From Lachnospiraceae bacterium (GTDB lineage Bacteria; Bacillota; Clostridia; Lachnospirales; Lachnospiraceae), in contig JAUNON010000002.1 of NCBI GenBank assembly GCA_030537145.1, positions 1-64,000 of the forward strand: a stretch of DNA of 64,000 nt, given 5' to 3'. A program made the translations under genes and the position numbers. The notes below the pieces were generated by a model. That model saw only the letters and a list, made by a program, of their open reading frames with translations, was not told where the DNA came from and searched no databases. Below, one piece after another: positions 34,014 to 42,602 of this stretch; position 1 is the stretch's first letter; each line of letters begins with the position of its first letter.

Positions 34014-34955
34014 TTATGGCTTCAGTGTACAGCTCATCTCGTGCCACTGCTCTCCGCCCCAGGCTGAGGCTGATATCCCATGGTCCAAAAATCCCATTTT
34101 CTCATACATCCCCACCTTTGATTCCAAACAGGTAAGGATGAGCTTCTTTCTGCCCTTTTCCCGTTCTCTGGTCTGATACCGGGACATCAGCGCTCTGGCA
34201 AGCCCCATTCCCCGGTACTCAGGCAGCACATCCAGTCCCAGGACCATGATATTCTTTCCGTCCGGCTCGTACAGACCTGCATTCACAAAAAATTCATCAC
34301 GGAGCGTATCCTCATTGGTAGACAGCCCATTCAGAAAGCCGGCAAGCTTTCCTGTTCTGCGGTCTGACGCCGCAAGAAACAGCTCCGGCGCCGTTTCCAC
34401 TCTCTGATGCATCATAGCCGGAGTACAGGCCTCATTCGGCGGAAAGCAGACCGACTCAATCCGGGCTGCCTGATCTGCCTCCTCCGGCCGGATATTCCGA
34501 AACTCAAACCGCTCCTCCAATGCGGGCGGCTCCCATTTTTCCAATTCCTTTTTCAGATATTCATATCTCAGACGCTTCTCTTCTTTCTCAAAATGAACCT
34601 GCCGAAGCTGCTCCGGATTGTCCTTATAATCCAGCACTTCCTCTCCGAACTGTTCACTGGTCAGATCAAAAACACAATCTCCCACCGCATTATAACAGTG
34701 ATAATTTCCGCCTGGTCTTAGGATTCCATATACCTTTCCGCCGAAAATATCCTGCGCCAGAAAGGCCGTAACAGAGCATTGGCCCAGCGTCTTATTTTCC
34801 GGTGTCCAATTTTGGCGCATTCTGGGCGCACAGGTATCCGCACACCAGATCCCGGACAGAGCCTCATAAAGATCCCTGGGCGTATGAATGCCTTGGTATT
34901 TTTCATTGACGGCAGGCACATCTGCGTGCTCCCACCCGTAAAAACAATACTTCAT
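34014..34955 (-). CDS. YunG-like domain fused to GNAT acetyltransferase
   Basis: This 313-aa protein has two parts. Residues 1 to about 135 (QNWTPENKTLGQCSVTAFLAQDIFGGKVYGI; GNYHCYNAVGDCVFDLTSEQFG) resemble YunG-type proteins with a conserved Cys and His. Residues about 150-310 form a GNAT domain, with the acetyl-CoA loop in VLPEYRGMGLARALM. AAAGGAT precedes the ATG at 34955. A Cys/His N-terminal domain with an acetyltransferase suggests a small-molecule or peptide modifier. The substrate is unknown. Confidence 0.8.
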   Translation of the reverse strand: MKYCFYGWEHADVPAVNEKYQGIHTPRDLYEALSGIWCADTCAPRMRQNWTPENKTLGQCSVTAFLAQDIFGGKVYGILRPGGNYHCYNAVGDCVFDLTSEQFGEEVLDYKDNPEQLRQVHFEKEEKRLRYEYLKKELEKWEPPALEERFEFRNIRPEEADQAARIESVCFPPNEACTPAMMHQRVETAPELFLAASDRRTGKLAGFLNGLSTNEDTLRDEFFVNAGLYEPDGKNIMVLGLDVLPEYRGMGLARALMSRYQTREREKGRKKLILTCLESKVGMYEKMGFLDHGISASAWGGEQWHEMSCTLKP

Positions 34956-35068
34956 TCCAAATCCTTTCCATTCCGTTTCTGTGTACGTCCTCAAAATCGC
35001 CGGCCTCTATACGAGTGCGCCGGCCCAATCCCTCCGCACCATCCGGCTGCATATACCTCTGACCTACA

Positions 35069-35305
35069 CTAATAAATCTTTGTAATCTCCTCCGTGATTC
35101 CATACCGGCGCCGGAACTCCTCCAACTCAGCCTCTCCTCTGATCAGCATCACTTCCTCAAAGCTTCCCGTAGCCATATCCCAAAATCCGGCCACCTGCTC
35201 TCCCGTACAGATGCTGCACCGGAGCACTGGCCGCTGTTTCGCCTTATCGTATTTCTCTTCTCTCTTTTCCTGAGCCCTTTTTCCGGCCCTCCTGAAAAAA
35301 ACCAT
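35069..35305 (-). CDS. Small conserved-looking protein, function unknown
   Basis: This 78-aa protein carries a basic N-terminus (FFRRAGKRAQEKREEKYDKAK), a core RCSICTGEQVAGFWDMATGSFEEVMLIRGEAELEEF and an acidic end. The CSICTGE pair of cysteines might bind a metal or be a redox site. AGAAGGAT before the ATG at 35305 supports the start over the ATG at 35338. It sits between the HD-domain gene and the YunG-GNAT gene on the same strand. I do not recognise its family. Confidence 0.7.
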   Translation of the reverse strand: MVFFRRAGKRAQEKREEKYDKAKQRPVLRCSICTGEQVAGFWDMATGSFEEVMLIRGEAELEEFRRRYGITEEITKIY

Positions 35306-35350
35306 GTACGATCCTTCTTCCGCTGTATTCTTTTTCACCCGACAGCCAGC

Positions 35351-35944
35351 TTATTCCCGATAATTCTCCATCGCCTCCGCAATCGCCGCTTCACAGGAAC
35401 GCATAGCCAGAATCGTTTTCTCAAAAAGGTCATTCAGATCCCAGCCCAGCCTTTCTGCCCCTGCGGTGATGACCTCCCGTGAGCAGCCGGCCGCAAATCG
35501 TTTGTCCTTGAATTTTTTCTTCAGACTCTTCACCTCCATATCCATCACACTCTTTGACGGGCGCATAAGAGCGGCGGACCAGATCAATCCGGTCAACTCA
35601 TCTGCGGCAAATAATACCTTTTCCATTTCCTCCTTCGGCTCCACATCACAGCAGATTCCGTAACCATGAGAACAAATGGAATAGATCATCTCCTCTGATA
35701 CACCGCCCTCTCTGAGCAGCTCCGGTGCCTTAACACAGTGCTCCTGGGGGTAAAGCTCAAAATCAATATCATGCAGCAGACCTGTAATCCCCCAATATTC
35801 TTCTTCCTCTCCGTATCCCAGCTCCTTTGCATACCACCGCATCACGCCCTCCACCGTCAGCGCATGCTGAATATGAAAAGCCTCCTTGTTATATTTCTTC
35901 AGAAGCTCATATGCCTGTTCTCTTGAAATGCTGCTTTCTCTCAT
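35351..35944 (-). CDS. HD-domain protein (probable phosphohydrolase)
   Basis: This 197-aa protein shows the HD signature: His in NKEAFHIQHALTVEGVM, the His-Asp pair in GITGLLHDIDFELYPQEHC, a further His in ICSHGYGICCDVEP and Asp in LFAADELTGLIWS. Such proteins hydrolyse phosphate esters or nucleotides; the exact substrate is unknown. AGAGGA spaced seven bases before the ATG at 35944 favours this start over one nine bases upstream. Confidence 0.85.
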   Translation of the reverse strand: MRESSISREQAYELLKKYNKEAFHIQHALTVEGVMRWYAKELGYGEEEEYWGITGLLHDIDFELYPQEHCVKAPELLREGGVSEEMIYSICSHGYGICCDVEPKEEMEKVLFAADELTGLIWSAALMRPSKSVMDMEVKSLKKKFKDKRFAAGCSREVITAGAERLGWDLNDLFEKTILAMRSCEAAIAEAMENYRE

Positions 35945-36100
35945 TTTCTTCATCCTCTCTGTTCCATTCCAGTATTTACTCTTTTTCACATTATAAAACC
36001 AGCTTTTCTTAAATACGATTCCTAATCTATCACGAAACACCGCTTTTTTCAATATCCATGCGCCATGGCGGAAACGGATAAACCATTTTCTTCAGGGTAC

Positions 36101-36129
36101 TTGCCCTGCCTGGCGAATCAGGATATAAT
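36101..36129 (+). promoter_or_regulatory. Promoter of the cyclophilin gene
   Basis: A -35 TTGCCC (36101-36106) and a perfect -10 TATAAT (36124-36129) are 17 bases apart. Transcription should begin around 36137, so the structured leader at 36147 is in the RNA. Confidence 0.78.
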
Positions 36130-36146
36130 ACAGACAAGTTTACTAT

Positions 36147-36225
36147 ATAGGTCCAGGCTCAAAGCAGAGACGGATGGGCTGCAGGATTGCAAAAGCATGG
36201 AATGCGGAGCAATCCGCGGACTTAT
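36147..36225 (+). ncRNA. Structured leader element, copy 1 (cyclophilin gene)
   Basis: ATAGGTCC (36147-36154) pairs with GGACTTAT (36218-36225) as outer stem. The conserved CAGGCTCAAAGCAGAGA follows. The second stem uses CGGAT/ATCCG with GCTGCA/TGC..AGC inside and is longer than in the other copies. Copies 2 and 3 lie at 60955-61014 and 22157-22218. Downstream, a GCCTGC-aaa-GCAGGC hairpin (36238-36252) and ATGAAAGTTTA precede the ribosome binding site, exactly as at purF. I do not recognise it as a known riboswitch class. Confidence 0.62.
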
Positions 36226-36283
36226 ATTTGTAGTGGCGCCTGCAAAGCAGGCATGAAAGTTTAAAAAGAAAGGAATTACTATT

Positions 36284-36805
36284 ATGGCACAAAATCCTGT
36301 TGTTACGATTACTATGGAAAACGGCGATATTATAAAAGCAGAGCTGTATCCGGAAATCGCACCCATCTCTGTCAACAACTTTATCAGTCTGATTCAGAAA
36401 GGGTTTTACGATGGACTGATTTTTCACCGTGTAATTAACGGCTTCATGATTCAGGGCGGATGCCCGGAGGGCACCGGCATGGGAGGCCCCGGCTACTGCA
36501 TCAAAGGCGAATTTGCCCGCAACGGCGTTGTCAATGAGTTAAAGCATACCCCCGGCGTTCTTTCCATGGCCCGGGCCATGAATCCCAACTCTGCCGGCTC
36601 CCAGTTCTTCATCATGCACAAGGCGGCCCCCCATCTGGACGGACAGTACGCCGCTTTCGGCAAAGTAACGGAAGGCATGGATGTGGTTAATAAAATTGCC
36701 GAGACAGATACGGATTACAACAACCGTCCCATGGAAGATCAGGTCATCCGCTCCATGACGGTAGAAACCTTCGGAACAGACTATCCGGAACCGGAAAAAA
36801 TGTAG
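36284..36805 (+). CDS. Peptidyl-prolyl cis-trans isomerase, cyclophilin type
   Basis: This 173-aa protein is a cytoplasmic cyclophilin without signal peptide. The catalytic region is visible in FHRVINGFMIQGGCPEGTGMGGPGY, with AMNPNSAGSQFFIM and the late HLDGQYAAFGKVTEGMDVVNKI. It speeds proline isomerisation during protein folding. AAAGGA precedes the ATG. It has its own promoter, a long leader with the shared RNA element, and a hairpin terminator after it. Confidence 0.96.
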   Translation: MAQNPVVTITMENGDIIKAELYPEIAPISVNNFISLIQKGFYDGLIFHRVINGFMIQGGCPEGTGMGGPGYCIKGEFARNGVVNELKHTPGVLSMARAMNPNSAGSQFFIMHKAAPHLDGQYAAFGKVTEGMDVVNKIAETDTDYNNRPMEDQVIRSMTVETFGTDYPEPEKM

Positions 36806-36810
36806 TAAAA

Positions 36811-36876
36811 AAATGCCTTCTCCCCTCAATCTTGAAGGAAGAAGGCATTTTTTTACGCCGGATGCAGATTGCGCAG
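36811..36876 (+). terminator. Cyclophilin terminator followed by truncated repeat A
   Basis: AAAAAAATGCCTTC and GAAGGCATTTTTTT form a bidirectional hairpin with T7, closely similar to the one before speA. It continues directly into CCGGATGCAGATTGCGCAG (36856-36876), the left half of repeat A, as at 7050. Hairpin and repeat A thus travel as one unit at two loci. Confidence 0.8.
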
Positions 36877-36946
36877 ATTATTTTTTCCAGCGGCTCTTCA
36901 AATAATACCTGATAACGGTTTTGTATCCTCACGATTTTTGTATTTC

Positions 36947-37216
36947 TTATTTCCCGATCTGGCGAAGCACTTCCCTTCCTCGTTCCAGGTCCTCCTTGTT
37001 CACACGAATCACATACATGAAATCCATATCCGGATTTTCCCGGAAGGAAGCGATTCTTTTCTTAGTATCCCGGTCGAAGAAGGGCCCGGGGTTCTTCCGA
37101 TCCAGTACCTTTACATCACAGTCAATATGATTAGCTCCCAAAGCCGGCCTTATACCTAACAGGTCTTTCAAATCAAAGGTAGAAAATAATTCCCGTTTTC
37201 CAAAAAAATGCAGCAT
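36947..37216 (-). CDS. Hypothetical protein, 89 aa
   Basis: This small, soluble, mixed-charge protein reads MLHFFGKRELFSTFDLKDLLGIRPALGANHIDCDVK at its start. GAGGAGA lies before the ATG at 37216. It follows the GNAT gene by about 42 bases on the same strand. I recognise no family; the pattern with GANHIDCDVK and MYVIRVNKEDLERG suggests a compact alpha/beta fold. Confidence 0.7.
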   Translation of the reverse strand: MLHFFGKRELFSTFDLKDLLGIRPALGANHIDCDVKVLDRKNPGPFFDRDTKKRIASFRENPDMDFMYVIRVNKEDLERGREVLRQIGK

Positions 37217-37258
37217 AAAATTCTCCTCTTTTACGATTGTCTCCGGATACTTTTCCAT

Positions 37259-38242
37259 TCAGGCGGACCTGTTTTTCCGCCATAGTTCTATTTCCTGTTC
37301 CGTTTCTCCCAATTTTTCCTTTTGGAAGCCCAATTTTCGGGTCAACGCCCTGGAGGGCGCATTCTCCTTATGAATCAAAGCATACAGCACGGAGCAGTCC
37401 AGCGTTTTAAATCCGTATTCCAGAATTTTCCGGCACGCCTCCCATGCGTATCCCTTCCTCTGATAATCCTTTCCAATCAAATACCCCAGTTCAATTCTGC
37501 CTTGGGGAGAAAGCTCATCTGTCACAGGGTTCAGGCCGCAGCGGCCAATGACCGTCTCCGTTTCCCGTTCCAGCACCGTCCACAGGCCGTATCCAAAATA
37601 ATTATACGCACAGCCAATATAGGACAGGAACTTTGCTTTTTCCTCCTCATAATCTCCCGACATGCCTTCCACGCAGCAGCGGCTCTCATTCTCCCTGGAA
37701 ATCCGGTACAGCGCCGGAAAATCCTCCTCACAGCTTTCCCGGATTACCAGCCGCTCCGTCTCTGCAATCACTGCTGTCAATCCGTGAAACCGGCGCAGTG
37801 CATTTGCAAAGAATGTGGTATCCAGCTCTTCAAAAGAATTCACCACGTATTCCACCCCCGGGAAATACCGCAAATCATCCTCCTCCTGATAGCCGACACA
37901 GCAGATCCCGGCTGCCTTCGCCTGCTGGGCCAACCTATAGCTGTCCGTAACGATCATCTGCTCCGCATCCGTAGGATTCTCTGCCGGACTATCCTTATTC
38001 TCTTCCGCCATTTTCTCCAGGTCAAAATACTCCCATAGCCATCCGGTGTCAGCGAATTTCCTTATCATTCTCTCCACGCCGGGCAAGTGCATAAACTGTT
38101 TTTCCGTAAGGTATCTCATGCAAAATAAAATTTCAAACACTTTTCCCTTCCCCGCCTCATTCGCCAGAAGCCCTTTTTCTGCAAGAAGCCGTCTATTCTT
38201 ATTTTCTCCGTCAGACCCTTTCACAACAAAAATGCGTTTCAC
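37259..38242 (-). CDS. GNAT acetyltransferase with N-terminal HAD-like remnant
   Basis: This 327-aa protein carries a C-terminal GNAT domain (ERLVIRESCEEDFPALYRI; ELGYLIGKDYQRKGYAWEACRKIL; NAPSRALTRKLGF), like ribosomal-protein or antibiotic acetyltransferases. Residues about 90-155 (IVTDSYRLAQQAKAAGICCVGYQEEDDLRYFPGVEYVVNSFEEL) look like part of a HAD phosphatase fold without its N-terminal DxD. The start is GTG with GAGGG before it; the first 40 residues are uncertain. The substrate is unknown. Confidence 0.78.
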   Translation of the reverse strand: MKRIFVVKGSDGENKNRRLLAEKGLLANEAGKGKVFEILFCMRYLTEKQFMHLPGVERMIRKFADTGWLWEYFDLEKMAEENKDSPAENPTDAEQMIVTDSYRLAQQAKAAGICCVGYQEEDDLRYFPGVEYVVNSFEELDTTFFANALRRFHGLTAVIAETERLVIRESCEEDFPALYRISRENESRCCVEGMSGDYEEEKAKFLSYIGCAYNYFGYGLWTVLERETETVIGRCGLNPVTDELSPQGRIELGYLIGKDYQRKGYAWEACRKILEYGFKTLDCSVLYALIHKENAPSRALTRKLGFQKEKLGETEQEIELWRKNRSA

Positions 38243-38276
38243 ACATTCCCTCGTTCCAGAAATCCGGCAGCACAGC

Positions 38277-38385
38277 TTTTGTTCTGCGCCGATGTGCGGC
38301 TGCGAAGCAGCTCTCCTCTGCGCATCGTTTGCCCGCAGGGCTTTCTTTCATAGGAAGGCCGCATACCCCTCCTATGAGAGAAAAA
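38277..38385 (+). repeat. Diverged copy of the A/D composite repeat
   Basis: GTTTGCCCGCAGGGCTTTC and CATAGGAAGG...CTCCTATGAG match the right part of the composite at 7107-7185. The left part has changed. It lies at the 3' border of the rpmJ-rplQ operon. Confidence 0.6.
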
Positions 38386-38446
38386 AGCAACAGGACTGCT
38401 GTAAAGTGTTTGCTCAGCTCAGCGACACTCTACAACAGTCCTGGGT
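38386..38446 (-). terminator. Terminator of the rpmJ-rplQ operon
   Basis: On the minus strand AGGACTG(T)TGTAGAGTGT and ACACTTTACA(G)CAGTCCT pair into a long stem, followed by TTGCTTTTTTC. It lies just after the rplQ stop. Confidence 0.82.
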
Positions 38447-38464
38447 CATTTACGCATTTTCAGA

Positions 38465-39001
38465 TTAAACCAGCTCCAAAACTACTTCCATAGCTCCGTC
38501 ACCGCGGCGCTGCCCGATCTTTACAATACGGGTGTAGCCGCCGTTACGATCTGCGTACTTCGGTGCGATCTCTTCAAAAAGCTTCTTCGGAAGATCGATC
38601 TGCTTTGTGTTTCTCTTTCTTCCTGCTGCCTCTGTAGGAACCTCTTTCACCGGATATAAAACCTTCAGCATCTGACGTCTTGCATGAAGTCTGCTGGGCA
38701 TATCCTTTTTGATTTCCTTCTGCACCTCATCGTATACGGTAACTTTCTTTCCGTCTACTACTTCCTTTACTCTCTTGCCGTCTTTATCCTTGCGGGCTAC
38801 CTTTGCAGTAACAGTAACCGTGGTAAAGTTGTCCTTCTCTCTTACAGCCATTGCGATCAGGCCTTCTGCAATCTTGCGTACTTCCTTTGCCTTTGCTTCG
38901 GTGGTAACGATTCTGCCTCTGTAAATCAGAGCTGTTACCTGGTTTCTGAGCAGAGCCTTTCTCTGGTCTGCTGTTCTGCTAAGTTTTCTATAACCTGACA
39001 T
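38465..39001 (-). CDS. rplQ: 50S ribosomal protein L17 (long form)
   Basis: This 178-aa L17 has the standard start [26 protein letters not shown] and ends [22 protein letters not shown]. Compared with the roughly 120-aa bacterial norm it has an internal lysine-rich insertion of about 50 residues (around [19 protein letters not shown]). This long form is typical of Lachnospiraceae. It is the last gene of the operon. Confidence 0.97.
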   Translation of the reverse strand: MSGYRKLSRTADQRKALLRNQVTALIYRGRIVTTEAKAKEVRKIAEGLIAMAVREKDNFTTVTVTAKVARKDKDGKRVKEVVDGKKVTVYDEVQKEIKKDMPSRLHARRQMLKVLYPVKEVPTEAAGRKRNTKQIDLPKKLFEEIAPKYADRNGGYTRIVKIGQRRGDGAMEVVLELV

Positions 39002-39180
39002 TTCTTTCTTCCTCCATTCCGGAACATCCGGGCATACTCTTCGGGCTTACTGCCGGGATGCTGTCTTAGTCCATCGTGTACATGCGGATGCCTGTTTTCA
39101 TCCGGCTCCGCTCATATCTTCGTCCGGATCTGTCGCTGTCCGGCATCGCTCCGGACCTATCTGCGATGCCGTCCACAGTC

Positions 39181-40140
39181 TTACTCCTCGCTGGGATTCA
39201 ACTGTAAACCAAGCTCTTTCAGTTTTGCCAGTACCTCTTCCAGAGACTTGCGGCCCAGGTTGCGGACCTTCATCATATCCTCCGGTGTTTTGCTGCAAAG
39301 CTCTTCCACGGTATTGATACCGGCTCTCTTCAGACAATTATAGGAACGAACGGATAACTCCAGTTCATCGATGTTCATCTCCATCACTTTTTCCTTTTCA
39401 TTGTCCTCCTGTACGCTCATTACCTCTACGGATTTGGCATTTTCAGACAAATCCACGAACAGGCTCAGATGTGCGCTCAGCACCTTCGCAGCCAGGCTGA
39501 CTGCCTCATCGGGAGCCAACGTACCGTTGGTGTAAACATCCAGCGTAAGCTTATCGTAATCAGTCACCTGACCGACACGGGTATTCTGCACCGTCATGTT
39601 CACACGCTCCACCGGCGTATAAATCGCATCTACTGCGATCACACCGATCGGCATATCATCCTTTTTACCCTTGTCAGCGCTCACATAGCCTCTGCCCTTC
39701 GTGATGGTCAGCTCCATGTAAAGCTTGCTGTCGGCACCGCCGTTCAAAGTAGCAATCACCTGATCCGGGTTCATGATCTCGATATCCTGGTCTACCTGAA
39801 TGTCAGCGGCCGTTACAACGCCTTCGCCTTCAAACTCAATGTACGCAGTCTTAGGCTCATTTGTCTCACTGGAATTCTTGATCGCCAGCGATTTAATGTT
39901 CATAATAATCTCAGTGACGTCCTCTTTCACTCCGGGGATCGAACTGAATTCATGCAGTACGCCATCGATCTTTACCTGACTCACAGCCGCACCCGGCAGA
40001 GAAGAAAGCATAATTCTTCTCAGAGAATTGCCCAGCGTAGTGCCGTAGCCGCGTTCCAAAGGCTCAACGACAAATCTTCCGTATTTCTTATCCTCTGACA
40101 TCTCAGCAATTTCAATTTTGGGTTTGTTGAAATCGAACAA
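39181..40140 (-). CDS. rpoA: RNA polymerase alpha subunit
   Basis: This 319-aa protein has the N-terminal assembly domain ([29 protein letters not shown]) and the C-terminal domain ([44 protein letters not shown]) which contacts UP elements and activators. An acidic linker joins them. It lies between rpsD and rplQ in the standard order. Confidence 0.98.
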   Translation of the reverse strand: MFDFNKPKIEIAEMSEDKKYGRFVVEPLERGYGTTLGNSLRRIMLSSLPGAAVSQVKIDGVLHEFSSIPGVKEDVTEIIMNIKSLAIKNSSETNEPKTAYIEFEGEGVVTAADIQVDQDIEIMNPDQVIATLNGGADSKLYMELTITKGRGYVSADKGKKDDMPIGVIAVDAIYTPVERVNMTVQNTRVGQVTDYDKLTLDVYTNGTLAPDEAVSLAAKVLSAHLSLFVDLSENAKSVEVMSVQEDNEKEKVMEMNIDELELSVRSYNCLKRAGINTVEELCSKTPEDMMKVRNLGRKSLEEVLAKLKELGLQLNPSEE

Positions 40141-40196
40141 TCTTAGCCCCTCCTTTTGGGTAATCTTATTTTTGAGGGTGACGAATAAAAAATTTA

Positions 40197-40790
40197 TTAT
40201 TTCGAATACAGCTCGACGATAAGCACTTCGTTTACCGGAACGTCAATTACGTCTCTGGTAGGAAGCTCTTTTACAGTACCCTTCAATGCTTCAGCATCAA
40301 ACTCAAGCCATTCCGGAACCAGTCTCCCGCCGGTCACCTCCAGAATATCCTTATATCTCTGAGAGCCTTTGCACTTTTCTTTGATCTCGATGGTATCACC
40401 GGCCTTTACCAGATAGGACGGAATATTTACCTGCTTGCCGTTTACCAGAACATGCTTGTGGTCAACGATCTGACGGGCTTCTTTTCTGGTTCTTGCCAGT
40501 CCCATACGGAATACTACGTTATCCAGTCTGCTCTCCAGAAGGATCATCAGATTCGGACCGGTCATGCCCGGCATTTTATCTGCCTTCTTGTAGTAATTAC
40601 GGAAGGGCTTCTCCAGAACGCCGTAGATAAATTTTGCTTTCTGCTTTTCTCTCAACTGCAGACCGTACTCGCTTACCTTCCGGTTTGCACGCTTTAACTC
40701 TCTGTTCGATTTTTTATCAATTCCTAAATATACGGGGTCAAGACCAAGTGACCTACATCTTTTAAGTACAGGAACTCTATTAACTGCCAT
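40197..40790 (-). CDS. rpsD: 30S ribosomal protein S4
   Basis: This 197-aa protein is S4, with the S4 RNA-binding domain ([48 protein letters not shown]). It nucleates 16S rRNA folding and in many bacteria represses its own operon. The zinc-free N-terminus ([19 protein letters not shown]) indicates the C-minus type. Confidence 0.97.
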   Translation of the reverse strand: MAVNRVPVLKRCRSLGLDPVYLGIDKKSNRELKRANRKVSEYGLQLREKQKAKFIYGVLEKPFRNYYKKADKMPGMTGPNLMILLESRLDNVVFRMGLARTRKEARQIVDHKHVLVNGKQVNIPSYLVKAGDTIEIKEKCKGSQRYKDILEVTGGRLVPEWLEFDAEALKGTVKELPTRDVIDVPVNEVLIVELYSK

Positions 40791-40814
40791 TTCCTATAGC
40801 ACCTCCTAATTCGA

Positions 40815-41210
40815 TTAGACTCTTCTGCGTTTGGGTGGACGGCAACCATTGTGCGGTACCGGGGTTACGTCTCTGATGCTGACTACTTCCAGTCCTGCAG
40901 CCTGAAGCGCACGGATAGCCGCTTCTCTTCCTGAACCCGGTCCCTTTACAAATACATCAACCGTCTTTAAACCATGAACCAAAGCTGCCTTTGTAGCAGT
41001 TTCTGCAGCCATCTGCGCTGCATAAGGAGTAGATTTCCTTGAACCTCTAAAGCCAAGACCGCCGGCACTTGCCCATGATAATGCGTTACCCTGAGCATCT
41101 GTCAATGTAACAATCGTATTGTTAAAAGATGACTGAATATGTGCCTGTCCCCGTTCAACGTTTTTCTTGACACGTTTTTTGGTCACTTTCTTCGTAACTT
41201 TCTTTGCCAT
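40815..41210 (-). CDS. rpsK: 30S ribosomal protein S11
   Basis: This 131-aa protein is S11: basic N-terminus, [46 protein letters not shown] and the ending [18 protein letters not shown]. It forms part of the 30S platform. It has 24 bases to rpsD. Confidence 0.98.
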   Translation of the reverse strand: MAKKVTKKVTKKRVKKNVERGQAHIQSSFNNTIVTLTDAQGNALSWASAGGLGFRGSRKSTPYAAQMAAETATKAALVHGLKTVDVFVKGPGSGREAAIRALQAAGLEVVSIRDVTPVPHNGCRPPKRRRV

Positions 41211-41263
41211 TTTAAACTAACCTACTTTCTCGATTTTCTTCATTTACAAGTTGTTATCAGCTA

Positions 41264-41635
41264 TTATTTCTTCTTATTTGCCACAGTTCTCTTCGGTCCC
41301 TTACGGGTTCTTGCGTTGGTCTTTGTTTTCTGACCGCGAACCGGAAGGCCCTTTCTGTGACGGATACCTCTGTAGCATCCGATTTCCTGAAGTCTCTTGA
41401 TGTTCATAGCGATATCACGACGAAGATCACCCTCTACCAGGATGCCCATCTCATCGATGACGCCACGGATCTTGTCCACTTCTTCATCTGTCAAATCTCT
41501 GACACGTGTATCAGGATTTACATTCGCTGCTTCCAGAATCTTGTCTGAGCTTGCTCTACCGATACCGTAGATGTAAGTCAAACCGATCTCTACGCGTTTT
41601 TCTCTTGGTAAGTCTACACCAGCAATACGAGCCAT
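41264..41635 (-). CDS. rpsM: 30S ribosomal protein S13
   Basis: This 123-aa protein is S13: [34 protein letters not shown] and the [23 protein letters not shown] tail that contacts tRNA. GGAGG before the ATG at 41635 fixes the start; an upstream in-frame start at 41743 would include leader hairpins. A 453-base gap separates it from rpmJ. Confidence 0.98.
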   Translation of the reverse strand: MARIAGVDLPREKRVEIGLTYIYGIGRASSDKILEAANVNPDTRVRDLTDEEVDKIRGVIDEMGILVEGDLRRDIAMNIKRLQEIGCYRGIRHRKGLPVRGQKTKTNARTRKGPKRTVANKKK

Positions 41636-42088
41636 GTAATTTTCCTCCATTTTTCTTTGGGCATATCCCTTAAAATATACCCGTTTATTGTCTCTAATTG
41701 GGGTGTACATAGACACCCAGCCGCAAAACTGCAGCCTTTCCAACCCATTAAGCTATGAGCCCCGCAGTAGGACTCTTGCAAAGCATGCTTCTTCTGCGTC
41801 TATAGCGGATCCGGCGCAGAACCGTGTACTGCTAATCCTGTGTTGGTATTAAAAGCAATATCGCAACGAAATAATCCTCACTGTCCTGCCACTGATTACA
41901 AGCTTTCAATCTCAAGAAAACGATACTTTCGCAGGAAACTGCGTCCGGTAGGTTTCCATCTTAATCTATCTCAAATAATCTATGTCTTTTCAGCTAACCT
42001 TTATTTCATCGTATATTGAATACAGCATACTGTACGGCAAATTCATCCGTCCAGCTTTTCATGCTGTCGCCGCTAACTTTGATTTTGA
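41636..42088 (-). promoter_or_regulatory. Long rpmJ-rpsM spacer with consecutive hairpins
   Basis: On the minus strand the last 110 bases before rpsM carry three hairpins: a GGCTGCA...TGCGGCT arm (about 41715-41735), GGGTGT-CTATGT-ACACCC (41701-41718) and GGGTATAT...ATATGCCC (41660-41683). The spacer is much longer than the ~100 bases or fewer usual here. It may hold a ribosomal-protein feedback site (S4 is the known regulator of this operon in several bacteria) or a second promoter. No ORF was found. Confidence 0.5.
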
Positions 42089-42202
42089 TCAACCCTGTCT
42101 CTGTTTGTGCTTCGGGTTTTCACAGATAATTCTGATACTACCCTTTCTTTTAATAACCTTGCACTTTTCACAGATGGGTTTCACTGATGATCTAACCTTC
42201 AT
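42089..42202 (-). CDS. rpmJ: 50S ribosomal protein L36
   Basis: A 37-aa protein, [21 protein letters not shown] followed by a Cys/His end ([12 protein letters not shown]). The Cys-x2-Cys...Cys-x4-His set shows the zinc-binding form. AAAGGAGG precedes the ATG at 42202. It is first in its operon here, with infA absent upstream. Confidence 0.97.
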   Translation of the reverse strand: MKVRSSVKPICEKCKVIKRKGSIRIICENPKHKQRQG

Positions 42203-42286
42203 GGTTAATCCTCCTTTCACCTTTGTTTCTGTATTTTGGGCACACAAATAGACATACTGTCCCCTGCTCACAAAAGTACAGATGCT

Positions 42287-42315
42287 ATTATAATACGGAG
42301 TTTTCAAAAATGCAA
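42287..42315 (-). promoter_or_regulatory. Promoter of the rpmJ-rplQ operon
   Basis: On the minus strand a -35 TTGCAT (42310-42315) and a perfect -10 TATAAT (42287-42292) are 17 bases apart. It shows that this operon starts at rpmJ. Confidence 0.82.
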
Positions 42316-42337
42316 GTGATTTTTTCCATGTTTTTCG

Positions 42338-42480
42338 TAACAGTTCAGCCTTCAGCTAAACTGTTACGGAAACCAGCCCATTTAAAGTTCGCCTTCGGCG
42401 AAGGGGCTGGTTTCTTTTCAACCGCCGCTTGTTCTTACGGGCTTTGCAGCCAGTGCAAAGCCCTGGGCTGAACTGTTTAC
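42338..42480. repeat. Palindromic repeat C, copy 1
   Basis: GTAACAGTTCAGCC/ AAACTGTTAC at the left, a GAAACCAGCCC...GGGCTGGTTTC hairpin in the middle, and GGGCTTTGCAGCCAGTGCAAAGCCC followed by GGGCTGAACTGTT at the right. The right third recurs reversed at 52863-52915. A shorter CAGTTCAGCC...GCTGAACTGTTAC hairpin is at 51482-51513. Between 42203 and 42602 nothing else codes. Confidence 0.7.
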
Positions 42481-42503
42481 TGTTTTTCAAAGCAAAAGAA
42501 TGA

Positions 42504-42532
42504 TTGTCAAAAATCTGCCGTTATACTATACT
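42504..42532 (+). promoter_or_regulatory. Promoter of the aldose epimerase gene
   Basis: A -35 TTGTCA (42504-42509) and -10 TATACT (42527-42532) with a 17-base spacer. The leader of about 65 bases ends with CGGAGG before the ATG at 42603. Confidence 0.72.
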
Positions 42533-42602
42533 TAACCTGTAACCGGCATTCTGGCAGAATTTGTTGTTTCATTATATATAGAAAGTATACGGAGGACCCA
42601 CA

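Noticed and set aside
41744-41763. tRNA-like GGGGCTCATAGCTTAATGGG on the minus strand upstream of rpsM
   Set aside because: It resembles the acceptor and D-arm start of a tRNA, but no anticodon arm with proper loop, no GTTCGA arm and no matching acceptor end follow.
42203-42602. Missing infA in the usual place before rpmJ
   Set aside because: All frames between rpmJ and the epimerase gene were read for the IF1 pattern; none was found, so infA is not reported here.
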